Source of the DNA: a virus
IMG/VR virus record: IMGVR_UViG_3300027777_000023
Coordinates: 1-64,000 of that record
DNA length: 64,000 bases
Direction: 5' to 3' (one strand)
Position 1 is the stretch's first letter. Every line of letters starts with the position of its first letter. Under the pieces are notes generated by a model. It saw only the letters and a list, made by a program, of their open reading frames with translations. It was not told the DNA's origin and did no database searches. Below, one piece after another: positions 36,989-45,750 of this stretch. The translations under genes were made by a program, and so were the position numbers.

Positions 36989-38130
36989 ACAATCGTGAAA
37001 CTATAGGCAACAGCTTTTATGCAAAGCCTGGAGACTCACATTCAAAGAGACTAGAGTATGTATACAACCATATTCATGGCGTTCTTCCAACAATGCTTAG
37101 TTTTTCTGATGAGTTCGAGATGACTTGTCTGGCACCTATTGAGGAAAACTTTGAATTGTTCTGCTCTACACTAAATAAAGTGGGAGACAGGCTATTAGAG
37201 GAAGGTGTATGGATAGGTAAAGACGATACAATATACGAGGGTATTTTCCTGAACATAGCCTATAAAACCCAAGATGGGCATAGATTATTCTACGACAATA
37301 CCATAATCATGCACGGAGGACCGGTACTATCAGACAAGGAAAAGGCTCTACAAGACCTTACTGTGGGTGTGCGTGTGGCATGTCGTGATAAAGAGCATAC
37401 AAAGGTAATCATCGACTTGCTTGAGCAGCATAAGCTTAAAGATAAGGCAAAGATATATATGCTCGCCAACAGTTATGGTGACCTAGCATTCACTGCGCTA
37501 CCCATGCCTGAGGTTTCTATGAATCTTGAGTTAAACTATGGGGAAAGTTTCCCAGAGCTGCATGAGAAGATTGTGAATAGTCTGAATAACGATAAGTCTG
37601 GCTTGTACCTATTCCATGGCCCTCCAGGCACAGGCAAGTCCTCTTATGTGAAGCATCTGTTGTCTGGTGAGGTAAAAAGAAAGATTGCCTATATCCCTGT
37701 GGGTATGATTAATCAGTTGGTAAGCCCAGACATGATTCCTCTGCTTATGGAAAACAAGGATATTATTCTTGTGATTGAAGATGCCGAGAAAGCATTATTG
37801 TCCAGAGAGACATCTGAGAACTCAGACGTTGTATCCACGATTCTGAATCTCACAGACGGCTTCATCGGTAATGCACTAAACATCAGTGTCGTCGCTACCT
37901 TTAACGTAGAAAAGGAAAAGCTCGATGCTGCGTTGTTGCGTAAGGGTAGATTGCGGCATAGCTATGAGTTCAAAAAGCTCACGGTAGAACAATCCAAACG
38001 TCTGGCAGAGTCCATTGGTGCAGACAGCAGCAAAGTAACAGAAGACAGTACACTAGCAGACATCTACAATATGGAAGTAGATACAGGCTACGTTGCACCT
38101 GTAGTGCGTCGGGTGGGCTTTGGGGCCTAG
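36976..38130 (+). CDS. AAA+ ATPase, 384 aa
   Basis: HGPPGTGKSS at about residues 214-223 is the Walker A motif and IILVIEDAEK near 262-271 is the Walker B. NISVVATFN near 309 is sensor 1 and RKGRLRHSYEF near 326 is the second region of homology with its arginines. About 200 residues of unknown fold precede the ATPase. The pattern resembles AAA (BCS1/CbxX-like) proteins found in large phages; the substrate is unknown. The C-terminus ends 3 bases over the convergent terminase stop. Confidence 0.8.
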   Translation: MHKLNNRETIGNSFYAKPGDSHSKRLEYVYNHIHGVLPTMLSFSDEFEMTCLAPIEENFELFCSTLNKVGDRLLEEGVWIGKDDTIYEGIFLNIAYKTQDGHRLFYDNTIIMHGGPVLSDKEKALQDLTVGVRVACRDKEHTKVIIDLLEQHKLKDKAKIYMLANSYGDLAFTALPMPEVSMNLELNYGESFPELHEKIVNSLNNDKSGLYLFHGPPGTGKSSYVKHLLSGEVKRKIAYIPVGMINQLVSPDMIPLLMENKDIILVIEDAEKALLSRETSENSDVVSTILNLTDGFIGNALNISVVATFNVEKEKLDAALLRKGRLRHSYEFKKLTVEQSKRLAESIGADSSKVTEDSTLADIYNMEVDTGYVAPVVRRVGFGA

Positions 38131-39851
38131 CCGTTAAGGAACATATCGTTCGACGACGAGCTTGGGCCGGTGAGACCAGCATCCCCAATAGCCATATATG
38201 CCGCGCATAGTGAAAATACAAGGCTGTGCATAGCATCATCTGGCTGTTTGGGGTGATGGTCGTAGACTAGTTCTTGACCATACAGACCGTCCCGGACTTC
38301 GATAAATACGTTCATAATGTCTTGCATATAGTCAGACACATCATCCCATTGTGGGAATAGTATTTTGCCTGCTTTAAGCTGGCGAATAACTAGTGATATA
38401 ACGTCTGATCTGTGCAGCACCCAGCGGTTCTGTCTCCAGTCGTATTTGCCCGAGTCAAAATACTGCACAACCTTACTGCGTCTATAGGCAGCTAATTGAG
38501 ATCTCTGAGGACTTGTGAGTTCACATAGCTTGATTCCTCGTATAGGGTCAGGACCTGAGTCACTAACACAAAAGGCACCTACACCATTAGCCCGGTCAGC
38601 AATGTCTCTGATGTGTGCCTCATGATCAAACCCTCGATATACTTTAGCGAAAAAAACCTCAAATACTCCATCAGAACGAACTGCCCCCATGGTCGCAACT
38701 GTACGAGATTGTGCCATACTAACCCCCCAGTCGACCCCCATAGTATAAACACGATAATCGCTTTTATTTTTATTTAAAATAGTTAAGTTGTTTTCGTTAC
38801 CAGCCTCAAATTGTGGACCTAGCACGCAGAGCTTAAGTAGCTCCTCTTTCGCGATTGGTTTTGATCCTATATCATATGTGAGGCCGAAAGTTTCATTCAT
38901 GATCACGCGCATCTCGTTTTTACCGCTATGCACCTTTTCATAGATTTCCTTCCATTCTTTGGGGTCTTCGTTGAAATGAGGCAACAAGGGTTGAGCAAGA
39001 TGATAGCCAGTTAACAAAGAATTGCTAGGATTCATACTCACCCATTCACCATCTCTAGAACTTATAATCTTACTACACTTACTGCAACTAAACCCGTGAG
39101 GCTGAATCATCTTTAATGGATCATTACCTTCCGTTAAAGAATTCCAATGATTGCATCCTGTGCACTTCATCATCCATTCAAGTTGATTGCTTGAGTTCCA
39201 TATTCTCTGAATTGTATTTGTAGAATCCAGTGGGGTTCCTGCAAATATTTCTCGTTTGTATGGACTCATCGCCATCGTTTCTTGAATGATCGGTATTTGA
39301 TCATATTCAATGTTTTGAATTTCGTCGTACACGACCTCATCAATAGCCGGACCACGAGTTCTTGTAGCATCATCACTTACATATCTAAACAACACACTAC
39401 TATGCGTATCATCCAAAATCTTTTCAAACACATCATTTTTAAACCATCCTTTTACCAACAAATTTTTAATCTTTGGGCTCTCAAACCTGGGAGGAATATA
39501 ATTACTTGAGAAATACTTAGTAGTTAGCTCCTGGGGCCCGACGTACATCATTTTAAAATAATTCCATCTAATCAAATTAAGACAAATAATGTTACTAATC
39601 AGTGTACTCTTTAGAGTTTTACGACTGCATTTAAGTAACAACTTCTGAGGCATATTATCATAAATATGCTTTAGCATCGGGAAAGCATCCAATTTTTGCA
39701 GCCGCCCTTCATTATCATACAAGTAGTTCTCGACAAAATGAGAGGGAGGCAGTACCGAGAAAATAAGCTGTCGAGCAAGAAACGCAGACTTCGGATTATT
39801 TTTCCGAAGCAGTTTCTCAATAGTGTCTGTAATTTTATTATGGGTAGTCAT
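38127..39851 (-). CDS. terL: Terminase large subunit, 574 aa
   Basis: The motor uses ATP to package DNA and its nuclease cuts the concatemer. Walker A is the variant CSRKTLKST (about residues 75-83), Walker B is EVVYDEIQ (about 173-180). Zinc-ribbon-like C-x2-C pairs lie near residues 252-280. The nuclease domain has GVDWG (about 370), SDSGPD (about 427) and PDDAMHS (about 537), giving the acidic triad. The ATG at 39851 is chosen; upstream ATG would add a 13-residue hydrophobic tail. The gene lies alone on the minus strand among plus-strand genes. Confidence 0.9.
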   Translation of the reverse strand: MTTHNKITDTIEKLLRKNNPKSAFLARQLIFSVLPPSHFVENYLYDNEGRLQKLDAFPMLKHIYDNMPQKLLLKCSRKTLKSTLISNIICLNLIRWNYFKMMYVGPQELTTKYFSSNYIPPRFESPKIKNLLVKGWFKNDVFEKILDDTHSSVLFRYVSDDATRTRGPAIDEVVYDEIQNIEYDQIPIIQETMAMSPYKREIFAGTPLDSTNTIQRIWNSSNQLEWMMKCTGCNHWNSLTEGNDPLKMIQPHGFSCSKCSKIISSRDGEWVSMNPSNSLLTGYHLAQPLLPHFNEDPKEWKEIYEKVHSGKNEMRVIMNETFGLTYDIGSKPIAKEELLKLCVLGPQFEAGNENNLTILNKNKSDYRVYTMGVDWGVSMAQSRTVATMGAVRSDGVFEVFFAKVYRGFDHEAHIRDIADRANGVGAFCVSDSGPDPIRGIKLCELTSPQRSQLAAYRRSKVVQYFDSGKYDWRQNRWVLHRSDVISLVIRQLKAGKILFPQWDDVSDYMQDIMNVFIEVRDGLYGQELVYDHHPKQPDDAMHSLVFSLCAAYMAIGDAGLTGPSSSSNDMFLNG

Positions 39852-40013
39852 TATCGCAACAGGAAAAAAAATAACAAAGAAATCAACCAAACCGCGCCGA
39901 ATGCGCTGTTCGACTTTTTCGCAGGCTCACTAGATGCTCTAGCCAGTATCTTTTATAGTGGAGATAACAGCAAGATAAAAAAGCATTATAGGGTCTACAA
40001 GCCGAAACGTTAG
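39840..40013 (+). CDS. Small basic protein, 57 aa
   Basis: Basic N- and C-termini flank a hydrophobic helix (ALFDFFAGSLDALASIF). The gene is divergent from the terminase and overlaps its 5' end by 12 bases. I do not recognise it, and confidence is limited by its size. Confidence 0.45.
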   Translation: MGSHYRNRKKNNKEINQTAPNALFDFFAGSLDALASIFYSGDNSKIKKHYRVYKPKR

Positions 40014-40022
40014 TGCTATAAT
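39994..40022 (+). promoter_or_regulatory. Sigma70-type promoter for the Ycf46-like operon
   Basis: TCTACA (39994-39999), 17-bp spacer, TATAAT (40017-40022) with extended -10 TGC. ATG at 40032 begins 9 bases later. It lies at the end of the preceding small gene. Confidence 0.55.
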
Positions 40023-40031
40023 GGTCCTATC

Positions 40032-40214
40032 ATGAGTAAGACCATTCGCAAATATCAAGTTAGAGATAAAAGCAAACGCTACGAACGCGTCGAAAAAGTT
40101 GAATTCGAGGGCCGGTATTACACCGATGTAGCAAAATCACATGACAGGAAAATTAGAAAAAAGGGGCTTGAAAACAGCCGTACCGAGGACGAAGCAGAGT
40201 ACCCTGAAGACTAG
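40032..40214 (+). CDS. Small charged protein, 60 aa
   Basis: Highly charged (Lys, Arg, Glu, Asp) with no motif. First gene after the promoter at 39994, overlapping the AT-hook gene by 74 bases in another frame. Could be a small regulator or an artefact-like leader peptide; size limits confidence. Confidence 0.45.
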   Translation: MSKTIRKYQVRDKSKRYERVEKVEFEGRYYTDVAKSHDRKIRKKGLENSRTEDEAEYPED

Positions 40215-40629
40215 CATTCAGCAGATTAAAAGTAGGGGCCGGCCAAAGGGAGCAAAAAACAAACCTAAGTCGCCCGCAGCTCCAGCAGCCGCCATTGTGA
40301 TCAAGCACAGAGGCAGACCAAAAGGAGCTAAGAACAAACCTAAAGCGGCTAGGACTGAAAAAAGTCCGCAAGCAAAAAAGCCGGAGGAGGTAAAACCGCC
40401 ACCTCCAGCAGAGCACGTATTGCTTACTGCAGTACGCTGGATAGAAAAGAATATGCACCCGTCTCAGGTGCAATATTACAGAGCCAGAGCAAGCAGAGCT
40501 GGCATAACGATACATCACTCGATGATATCAGACATTCTGGGCTTCTTTAACGTCCAAGAATGCGAACTATCAAAGCAGATCAAGAAAAATAACTTCATAG
40601 CATCCACACAAAATCATGAACTTCATTAA
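40141..40629 (+). CDS. Double AT-hook protein, 162 aa
   Basis: Two copies of RGRPKGAKNKPK occur at about residues 32-43 and 57-68. These are AT-hook-type motifs with the GRP core that fits the minor groove of AT-rich DNA. The linker and flank are rich in Pro, Ala and Lys. The last 70 residues are a separate helical domain. It overlaps the Ycf46-like ATPase start by 14 bases, so it is translated with it. A DNA-binding role is supported by the motif, the target is unknown. Confidence 0.65.
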   Translation: MTGKLEKRGLKTAVPRTKQSTLKTSIQQIKSRGRPKGAKNKPKSPAAPAAAIVIKHRGRPKGAKNKPKAARTEKSPQAKKPEEVKPPPPAEHVLLTAVRWIEKNMHPSQVQYYRARASRAGITIHHSMISDILGFFNVQECELSKQIKKNNFIASTQNHELH

Positions 40630-41467
40630 TAAACTAGCAAACTATCACAAAGCCTCATATCCTGGTCTTTTCGTTCTTACCCACGAAGAAAGCCGACTCA
40701 CTCAAGAGGTCACAAGTATGGTATCCACGCACCCACGAGTCTCTGTGCATGTTTGGGACGCTCAACGAGGCTTGCAGCATCATGCAGGGGTTAACGACAC
40801 TCCACACCCAGCAAGCACAGCAACCTCCACAGATCTATTAGAGTATCTGTCCAGGTATCGACAAGAGAACAACATCTTTATTCTAAAAGATTTTCATCTT
40901 CACTTTGACAAGGTGATCAATATCCGACTTCTCAGGAATGCTTGGAATTGGTTGAAAAGTTTGAATAATATGGTTGTGTTTGTAGGGCATAAATTCAATG
41001 TGCCTGGGGAGCTAATAAAGGAGATTCAATTACTAGACTATAGCCTACCTGACTCCGAAGCTGTTCGTGAGCGCTTGGACTATATTGTAGGTTCTGTTAA
41101 TGGTGGCCGCGCTGCCGCAGAAAAGCCTGAATTACTATTAACTGAGAGCGTTGCGGAAGCGGCTGTAGAGGCTGCAAAAGGCATGACTCACTGCGAGGTT
41201 GAGAACGCTTTCTCGCTAGGCATCATCACTGCTAAAGAATTCAATCAAGAGTTCGTGAATGCAGTGTTCCAGGAAAAGATCGCTCAACTTAAAAAAGGCG
41301 GACTGCTTACATATATGGAGCCTAACGTATCGTTTGATAATGTTGGCGGTATGCAAGGATTGAAGAAGTGGCTCACGGCCCGTAAAGATGGTTATTCCAA
41401 AGAAGCTAGGGAATATAATCTACCAATGCCTAAAGGTATGCTGTTGGCAAGTGTTCCTGGTACCGGT
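40616..41467 (+). CDS. Ycf46-like AAA+ ATPase, exon 1 (residues 1-284)
   Basis: Exon 1 gives the N-terminal domain with ILKDFHLHFDK, VFVGHKFNVPGELIKEIQLLDYSLPD and a VGGMQGLKKWL block, the order seen in Ycf46-family proteins of cyanobacteria, plastids and other bacteria. It stops in the Walker A: S-V-P-G-T-G. The first residue is Ser where Gly is usual. Without splicing, translation ends at a TAA at 41480-41482 and gives a protein lacking the catalytic Lys. Spliced to 42562 it becomes 527 residues. Starts with a 14-base overlap of the AT-hook gene. Confidence 0.85.
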
Positions 41468-41476
41468 AATATTTTG

Positions 41477-41504
41477 TTGTAATTTGCAAAAGCTAAGCTA
41501 TACT
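41477..41504 (+). promoter_or_regulatory. Promoter inside the intron for the endonuclease
   Basis: TTGTAA (41477-41482), 16-bp spacer, TATACT (41499-41504). ATG at 41510 begins 5 bases later, so the message would be leaderless. It allows expression independent of the ATPase operon. Confidence 0.45.
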
Positions 41505-41509
41505 TAGGT

Positions 41510-42361
41510 ATGGCTAAAAGAATATCCAATATAGAAGAACTTAAGAAAGACTATTTAGCAGGCAATTCATTAACCAAGCTGCAAGATAAGTACGGGTTTG
41601 AAAGGCATGCATTGGCAAGAGCGCTCAAGGCATCCGGAATAACTATTGTACAGAATAATCAAAAGCATGACTATAACAGCGAGCTTTTTAATGAGATCCG
41701 AAGCGAAGCAAGTGCTTACTGGTTAGGTTTTCTATATGCCGACGGCTCCCTAGACTTAAAAAAACCTCAAGTAGAGTTATCTTTAAAGTCTACAGACATT
41801 GCACATATGGTAAAACTGAGGGATTTAGTATGTACGACTTTACCTATAGCATATAAAGAAATTAAAACTAAAGGTAAAGTATATCAAGCTGTACGGATTA
41901 GCTTATCGAATCAGTGCATATACTCACAGCTAATTGCCTTAGGTTGTCCTCCTAGAAAATCATTGACGCTATCGTTCCCAACAAAAGAACAAGTGCCACA
42001 CAACCTACACAACCATTTTATCCGTGGTTATTTTGACGGTGATGGTAGTGTAGGTGTATATACCTATAATGATAAAGAACCTCAAATTCGTTGTAGTTTT
42101 GAAGGAACTGAAGCTATGCTAAGAGGTATACAGGCAGTGTTTTGCGACAACATTTCAAATTACACTGCGGTGGGTGTTTCGCAAAGGGCGAAGCAAAAAT
42201 CTTGTGTTCTTCAGAAGGGGGGAAACGCTAGTGTTGAAGGATTATATGACTATATGTATAAAGACGCGACCGTCTTTCTTGAGAGAAAAAAGGATATTTT
42301 TGATGGCTTTTATAAAAAAACAATTTGCCGCGCAATAGAGCAATCTGTTGCTGATAATTGA
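41510..42361 (+). CDS. LAGLIDADG homing endonuclease, 283 aa
   Basis: Two LAGLIDADG helices are present: YWLGFLYADGS (about residues 71-81) and FIRGYFDGDGS (about 169-179), each with the catalytic Asp. The N-terminal 40 residues resemble a helix-turn-helix (LQDKYGFERHALARALKASG), usual in such intron proteins. It would cut intronless alleles of the ATPase gene and so spread the intron. The two motifs suggest a monomeric enzyme. Confidence 0.85.
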   Translation: MAKRISNIEELKKDYLAGNSLTKLQDKYGFERHALARALKASGITIVQNNQKHDYNSELFNEIRSEASAYWLGFLYADGSLDLKKPQVELSLKSTDIAHMVKLRDLVCTTLPIAYKEIKTKGKVYQAVRISLSNQCIYSQLIALGCPPRKSLTLSFPTKEQVPHNLHNHFIRGYFDGDGSVGVYTYNDKEPQIRCSFEGTEAMLRGIQAVFCDNISNYTAVGVSQRAKQKSCVLQKGGNASVEGLYDYMYKDATVFLERKKDIFDGFYKKTICRAIEQSVADN

Positions 42362-42561
42362 GGAAAAAATCTGGAAGGCTGAAATGCTAATCAGAGGTGA
42401 AGGTGTAGCAAAGCTGCACCAGCCGCAACGCATAGGAAGTGAAAAGATATAATCTTCCCAAGAGGCCTCAACATCCCAAGTGGATGAAAAGATATGCTGA
42501 GCTATATCGAATAGTAAGATATAGAACTATGGGATAAAAAGCCCATAGGATAACAATACTG

Positions 42562-43293
42562 AAAAGCCTTATTTGTAAAGCAATCGCAAAGGAATTTGAT
42601 TGTCCTTTGTTTGCATTGGATATCGGTAGTATGTTTGACTCACTGGTAGGTAACAGCGAGAAGAATATGCGTGAGATGATCAAGACGGTTGAGAGTATTG
42701 GTAAGTGTGTCATTTTGATCGATGAAATTGAGAAGTCGTTGAGTAACAACGCAGTAAGCGGTGGCGGAGACTCAGGCGTAAGCTCAAGGATCTTTGGCAC
42801 TTTTCTTACTTGGCTAAATGACCGCAAGAATCCAGCATTCATTGTAGCAACCACAAACAATCACACACTATTGCCTCCAGCGTTGATTCGTAAGGGGCGC
42901 TTCGACCAGCTGTTCTGGGTAGACCTTCCTACAGCCGAAGAGCGTCGAGAGATCTTTAATGTGGTGATCAAAAAGTATGGGCGCGATCCATTGAACTTCA
43001 GCCTGAAGACACTTGTTAACGGAGCTGAAAACTTCACTGGTGCAGAAATCGAAGAAGTGTTCAAGGATGCCTTGTACAAGGCGTTTGATAACAAAGAAGA
43101 AGTAACAGACAGTCATGTCATGGAAGTATTAGCGGAATTTATTCCGTTTGCAGTGAGCCATGAAGAAGACCTAAAAATGATGCGTAAACAGGCACAAGGT
43201 AAGCTTGTGATGGTTACGAGTAAAGGAGATCCTGTGGCGGATGTCCAGAAAACAATGCGCAAGCTAAGTATTGCAATTGGTAACGAAGAATAA
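42562..43293 (+). CDS. Ycf46-like AAA+ ATPase, exon 2 (residues 285-527)
   Basis: Begins KSLICKAIAKEFDCPLFALDIG, completing the Walker A. CVILIDEIEKS is the Walker B, FIVATTNN sensor 1, and LIRKGRFDQLFWVDLP has the arginines of the second region of homology. An ATG at 42631 could yield a shorter product lacking Walker A, but the reading frame continues upstream to the splice site. Stop is followed at once by the next ATG (43295). ATPase activity depends on splicing. Confidence 0.85.
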   Translation, partial: KSLICKAIAKEFDCPLFALDIGSMFDSLVGNSEKNMREMIKTVESIGKCVILIDEIEKSLSNNAVSGGGDSGVSSRIFGTFLTWLNDRKNPAFIVATTNNHTLLPPALIRKGRFDQLFWVDLPTAEERREIFNVVIKKYGRDPLNFSLKTLVNGAENFTGAEIEEVFKDALYKAFDNKEEVTDSHVMEVLAEFIPFAVSHEEDLKMMRKQAQGKLVMVTSKGDPVADVQKTMRKLSIAIGNEE

Positions 43294-43294
43294 T

Positions 43295-44299
43295 ATGAGT
43301 AACGAGTACAAAATTACGGAAACCCTCCAAAACTACTATGACAAAGTATTTCAGGACGGAAGACTTACACTAATTCACATCGGCATGTGGGGAATGAGTT
43401 ACAACCTCACCGAAGAGGACATCAAGCTTGACAAGCAACTACCCGAGACGATCAAGCTCGGGAAGAAAATGCTAATCAAGCCAGCAGTATACAACAAGTT
43501 CAAGACCTTTGAGCAAAAGGCTAGGAAGTATCTATACAGCAATTCGTTTGATTTTCCTCTAGTCAACCAGGCGCACTTTGTGCCGAAGACAAAGTATATC
43601 GAGGTGTTCACTAAATTGACTGAGATGAAGGCAGAGTACACGCAGATGGTGGACGAGTTTATTGAAAAATATGAAGACTATAAAGCTGAGGCTCTTGAGT
43701 ACTACAAAGGACACACAGACACTGTCAATATTGAGAATCTTGAAAGCTACTATCCCAGTGTAGCAAATCTCAAGAAGAAGTTTCATTTTGATATTGTGTC
43801 CTTTGAGATTGCCCTGCCGTCAGAGTTTAAAGAAATTGATCTGCAGGGTGAGATCGATCGTGAACAAGCTGTGGCTGTGGTGAAACAAGAAGCATTGACT
43901 GCGCACAAGGAAGAGTACAAGAAGCAGCTCGATACACACATGAGCAAGATTCATGACTTTGTGGGCGAGGTGACAAACACGCTTCGCTCTAAAGTTGTAG
44001 AGCACTGCTCGGTAGCCTTGAATAAGATCAACAAGCGTGAGGTAGTGTCTGAAACCAACATTAAGACATTGCTAAAGCAAATTCAAGAGTTCAGAGATAT
44101 GAACTTTGTGGATGACAAAGCTATCGAAACAGAACTAGCTAAAGTCGAGAAAATGCTCAACGGTGAACATAATTTCGACAAAGACAAGGATGCGTTGGGA
44201 CTGCTCCGGCAGCACCTATCATCTGTAGTTGATCAGGCTAAGAGCCTCTCCGACGTAGCAAACGTATCTGGAGAATATTTCCGTAAACTAGAAATCTAA
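43295..44299 (+). CDS. DUF3150-like protein, 334 aa
   Basis: The N-terminal half (MWGMSYNLTEEDIKLDKQL, KLGKKMLIKPAVYNKFKTFEQKARKYL, a FVP segment, then helices with FIEKYEDYK) follows the DUF3150 pattern of short conserved blocks and coiled coil. The C-terminal half is a long coiled-coil-rich helix region. DUF3150 proteins often lie beside AAA ATPases, as here. Starts one base after the ATPase stop. The match was made by eye. Confidence 0.55.
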   Translation: MSNEYKITETLQNYYDKVFQDGRLTLIHIGMWGMSYNLTEEDIKLDKQLPETIKLGKKMLIKPAVYNKFKTFEQKARKYLYSNSFDFPLVNQAHFVPKTKYIEVFTKLTEMKAEYTQMVDEFIEKYEDYKAEALEYYKGHTDTVNIENLESYYPSVANLKKKFHFDIVSFEIALPSEFKEIDLQGEIDREQAVAVVKQEALTAHKEEYKKQLDTHMSKIHDFVGEVTNTLRSKVVEHCSVALNKINKREVVSETNIKTLLKQIQEFRDMNFVDDKAIETELAKVEKMLNGEHNFDKDKDALGLLRQHLSSVVDQAKSLSDVANVSGEYFRKLEI

Positions 44300-44605
44300 A
44301 TGTACAACAACGACGAAGAAGACAGTCTACTTGCAGAGCCTCCACGCTATGACACACTCTCTGTAAAATTCAGAGGAGACAGCTATGAAATCGTATTGCC
44401 ATACATCGAGGTGGCAAACGGCGACATTGTTCACATATCTGAGACAGAAATTGAAATCATGCTGATAAAAGATAACGTGCAAGACGTAACCAAGATGACC
44501 TACAATGACTTTGCAAAGCTTGTGGAGACTACGTTCGACACAAAAGAAGTAGTCGAACTCAAACTTCAGCTTGCAGGCACCTACGACAAAATAACAATAC
44601 TATGA
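44300..44605 (+). CDS. Unknown protein, 101 aa
   Basis: Acidic N-terminus followed by a beta-strand pattern and an acidic helical C-terminus. Follows the DUF3150-like gene with no gap and overlaps the DUF1257-like start by 4 bases (ATGA). It may be part of the same complex. Family not recognised. Confidence 0.6.
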   Translation: MYNNDEEDSLLAEPPRYDTLSVKFRGDSYEIVLPYIEVANGDIVHISETEIEIMLIKDNVQDVTKMTYNDFAKLVETTFDTKEVVELKLQLAGTYDKITIL

Positions 44606-44988
44606 GTCACGCAGTAAATATCAAAACAGCGTTCACTAACATCTCAAATCTACTAGCCCAGTTCGAGCAGCGTGGTTGGAAGATTGTAGAGAATGAGAAA
44701 TGCAATACGTATCCTAGTGATCCTCGACGAAATGAGGTGCACCAGTACGTAGCTAAAAATCCAACGCCTGGAGGTTATGATGTCGGTGTCAATGTTGACT
44801 CTGACGGGACGACCTACTTTGTTTGCGATTTCTTTGATCGCAGCATCGGACAGCAGCTTGGTAGTAATCTAAAAGACATCAAGCAAGGGTATGCTCTAAG
44901 CGAGCTGCAAAAACAGCTAAAGTATGAGGACTTATCTTATAAAGTCTCAGAACTAGCGTCAGGTGAATTAGTGGTAGTAGCGGAATAA
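44602..44988 (+). CDS. DUF1257 / Ycf35-like protein, 128 aa
   Basis: The start SHAVNIKTAFTNISNLLAQFEQRGW, then GGYDVGVNVDSDGTTYFVCDFFD, then IKQGYALSELQ and GELVVVAE match the DUF1257 family: an SH-start, a Y-D-V/I-G-F-like strand, an aromatic-Asp strand and the Q-x-Y-A helix. The cyanobacterial and plastid relatives are Ycf35. Function is not known. Its place near a Ycf46-like ATPase and DUF2997-like gene matches associations of these families in bacteria. Confidence 0.65.
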   Translation: MSHAVNIKTAFTNISNLLAQFEQRGWKIVENEKCNTYPSDPRRNEVHQYVAKNPTPGGYDVGVNVDSDGTTYFVCDFFDRSIGQQLGSNLKDIKQGYALSELQKQLKYEDLSYKVSELASGELVVVAE

Positions 44989-44992
44989 TAAT

Positions 44993-45283
44993 ATGGCAAT
45001 CTTACTTAACAAAGACTTCGATGGTCTCAAATCAAAATTGGCTCGTTCGATTAAAGAAACATTAGCGCGAGACTGTGAAACGCCGTCAGGTGAAAAACCT
45101 ATGCGATGGGAAATGCACATCCCATATCATCAGATCGTGCCTTCTGAAGAAGACAATAATACAGCTACCGCGGTGGTAACATACATTGTGCAGTGTCCTA
45201 GAGAGAAATCACACACAGTGCGTATCAAATTCGCATACGACAGCACAGGACGCTTCTTGAAAGAATCAATGCTATATGTCTAA
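44993..45283 (+). CDS. Unknown protein, 96 aa
   Basis: Between the DUF1257- and DUF2997-like genes, overlapping the latter's start by 8 bases. Alternating strands suggest a small beta sandwich (VVTYIVQCP, HTVRIKFAYD). No family recognised. The overlap suggests it belongs to the same complex. Confidence 0.6.
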   Translation: MAILLNKDFDGLKSKLARSIKETLARDCETPSGEKPMRWEMHIPYHQIVPSEEDNNTATAVVTYIVQCPREKSHTVRIKFAYDSTGRFLKESMLYV

Positions 45284-45476
45284 GAAAATGACGTTTAAAA
45301 TCGACAAGGAAGGAAATGTACTTGTTGAAAAAGTTGAAGGCTACGGTTCCTCGTGTTTGGAAGTTACAAGGAACCTTGAACGGGCTCTGGGTAATGCTGA
45401 CGAAAGCACTAGAGTACTCACAGACGAGATCAACAAACCAGTTGAGCTCGACAATAGAGAACGGTCAACTCACTAA
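45276..45476 (+). CDS. DUF2997-like protein, 66 aa
   Basis: FKIDKEGNVLVEKVEGYGSS-C-x-E...L-ERALG follows the DUF2997 pattern (strand, G-x-V, G-x-G-x-x-C, helix, L-G). It is the usual small neighbour of DUF1257 proteins. Length fits. Role unknown. Confidence 0.6.
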   Translation: MSKKMTFKIDKEGNVLVEKVEGYGSSCLEVTRNLERALGNADESTRVLTDEINKPVELDNRERSTH

Positions 45477-45482
45477 AATAAA

Positions 45483-45746
45483 ATGGCATCTGTAATATAC
45501 ATCAGCAAAGAAGGAAATATTAGCGGTCTTGCAGACAATCTGCTAGACAAGCTTACGTCACTAGGGCCTAAGAAAGTTCAGCGTGTTTCACATGTTGACT
45601 TCGATGAAGGCCTGCAATGTTGGGTAGCTACAGATCTCGAGGGCAATGTGATCGCAGCTAACTCAATTCGCAGTAAAGTAATCGAAGCCGAGCGTGAATA
45701 TCTTAACAAGAAGATAGAGGCAGAGTTTGCAACGAAGCCAGTATAA
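45483..45746 (+). CDS. Unknown protein, 87 aa
   Basis: Contains a beta-hairpin-like segment (VSHVDFDEGLQCWVATDLEGN) and a C-terminal helix. Starts 6 bases after the DUF2997-like gene. Probably part of the same operon; no known family. Confidence 0.55.
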   Translation: MASVIYISKEGNISGLADNLLDKLTSLGPKKVQRVSHVDFDEGLQCWVATDLEGNVIAANSIRSKVIEAEREYLNKKIEAEFATKPV

Positions 45747-45750
45747 AGAC

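Larger units (their letters stand above)
41468..42561 (+). mobile_element. Group I intron with LAGLIDADG ORF in the ATPase gene, 1094 bases
   Basis: The 5' exon ends in U (GGT) and the intron ends in G before AAAAGCC, as in group I introns. Exact removal restores SVPGTG-KSL in frame (284 plus 243 codons). Core elements lie after the ORF: a hairpin with AAGATATAATCTT, CTCA (42467-42470) able to pair with TGAG (42498-42501) after an S-like AAAGATATGC. P1 was not resolved. The resident ORF has its own start and stop, so it is not an intein. Confidence 0.8.

Noticed and set aside
41468-42561. Intein in the AAA+ protein
   Set aside because: The insert has stop codons before and after its own ORF, a separate ATG and no protein-splicing end residues; a group I intron fits better.
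42631-43293. Exon 2 as an independent gene starting at its own ATG
   Set aside because: It would lack Walker A and the frame runs upstream to the splice junction that restores the full AAA+ motif.
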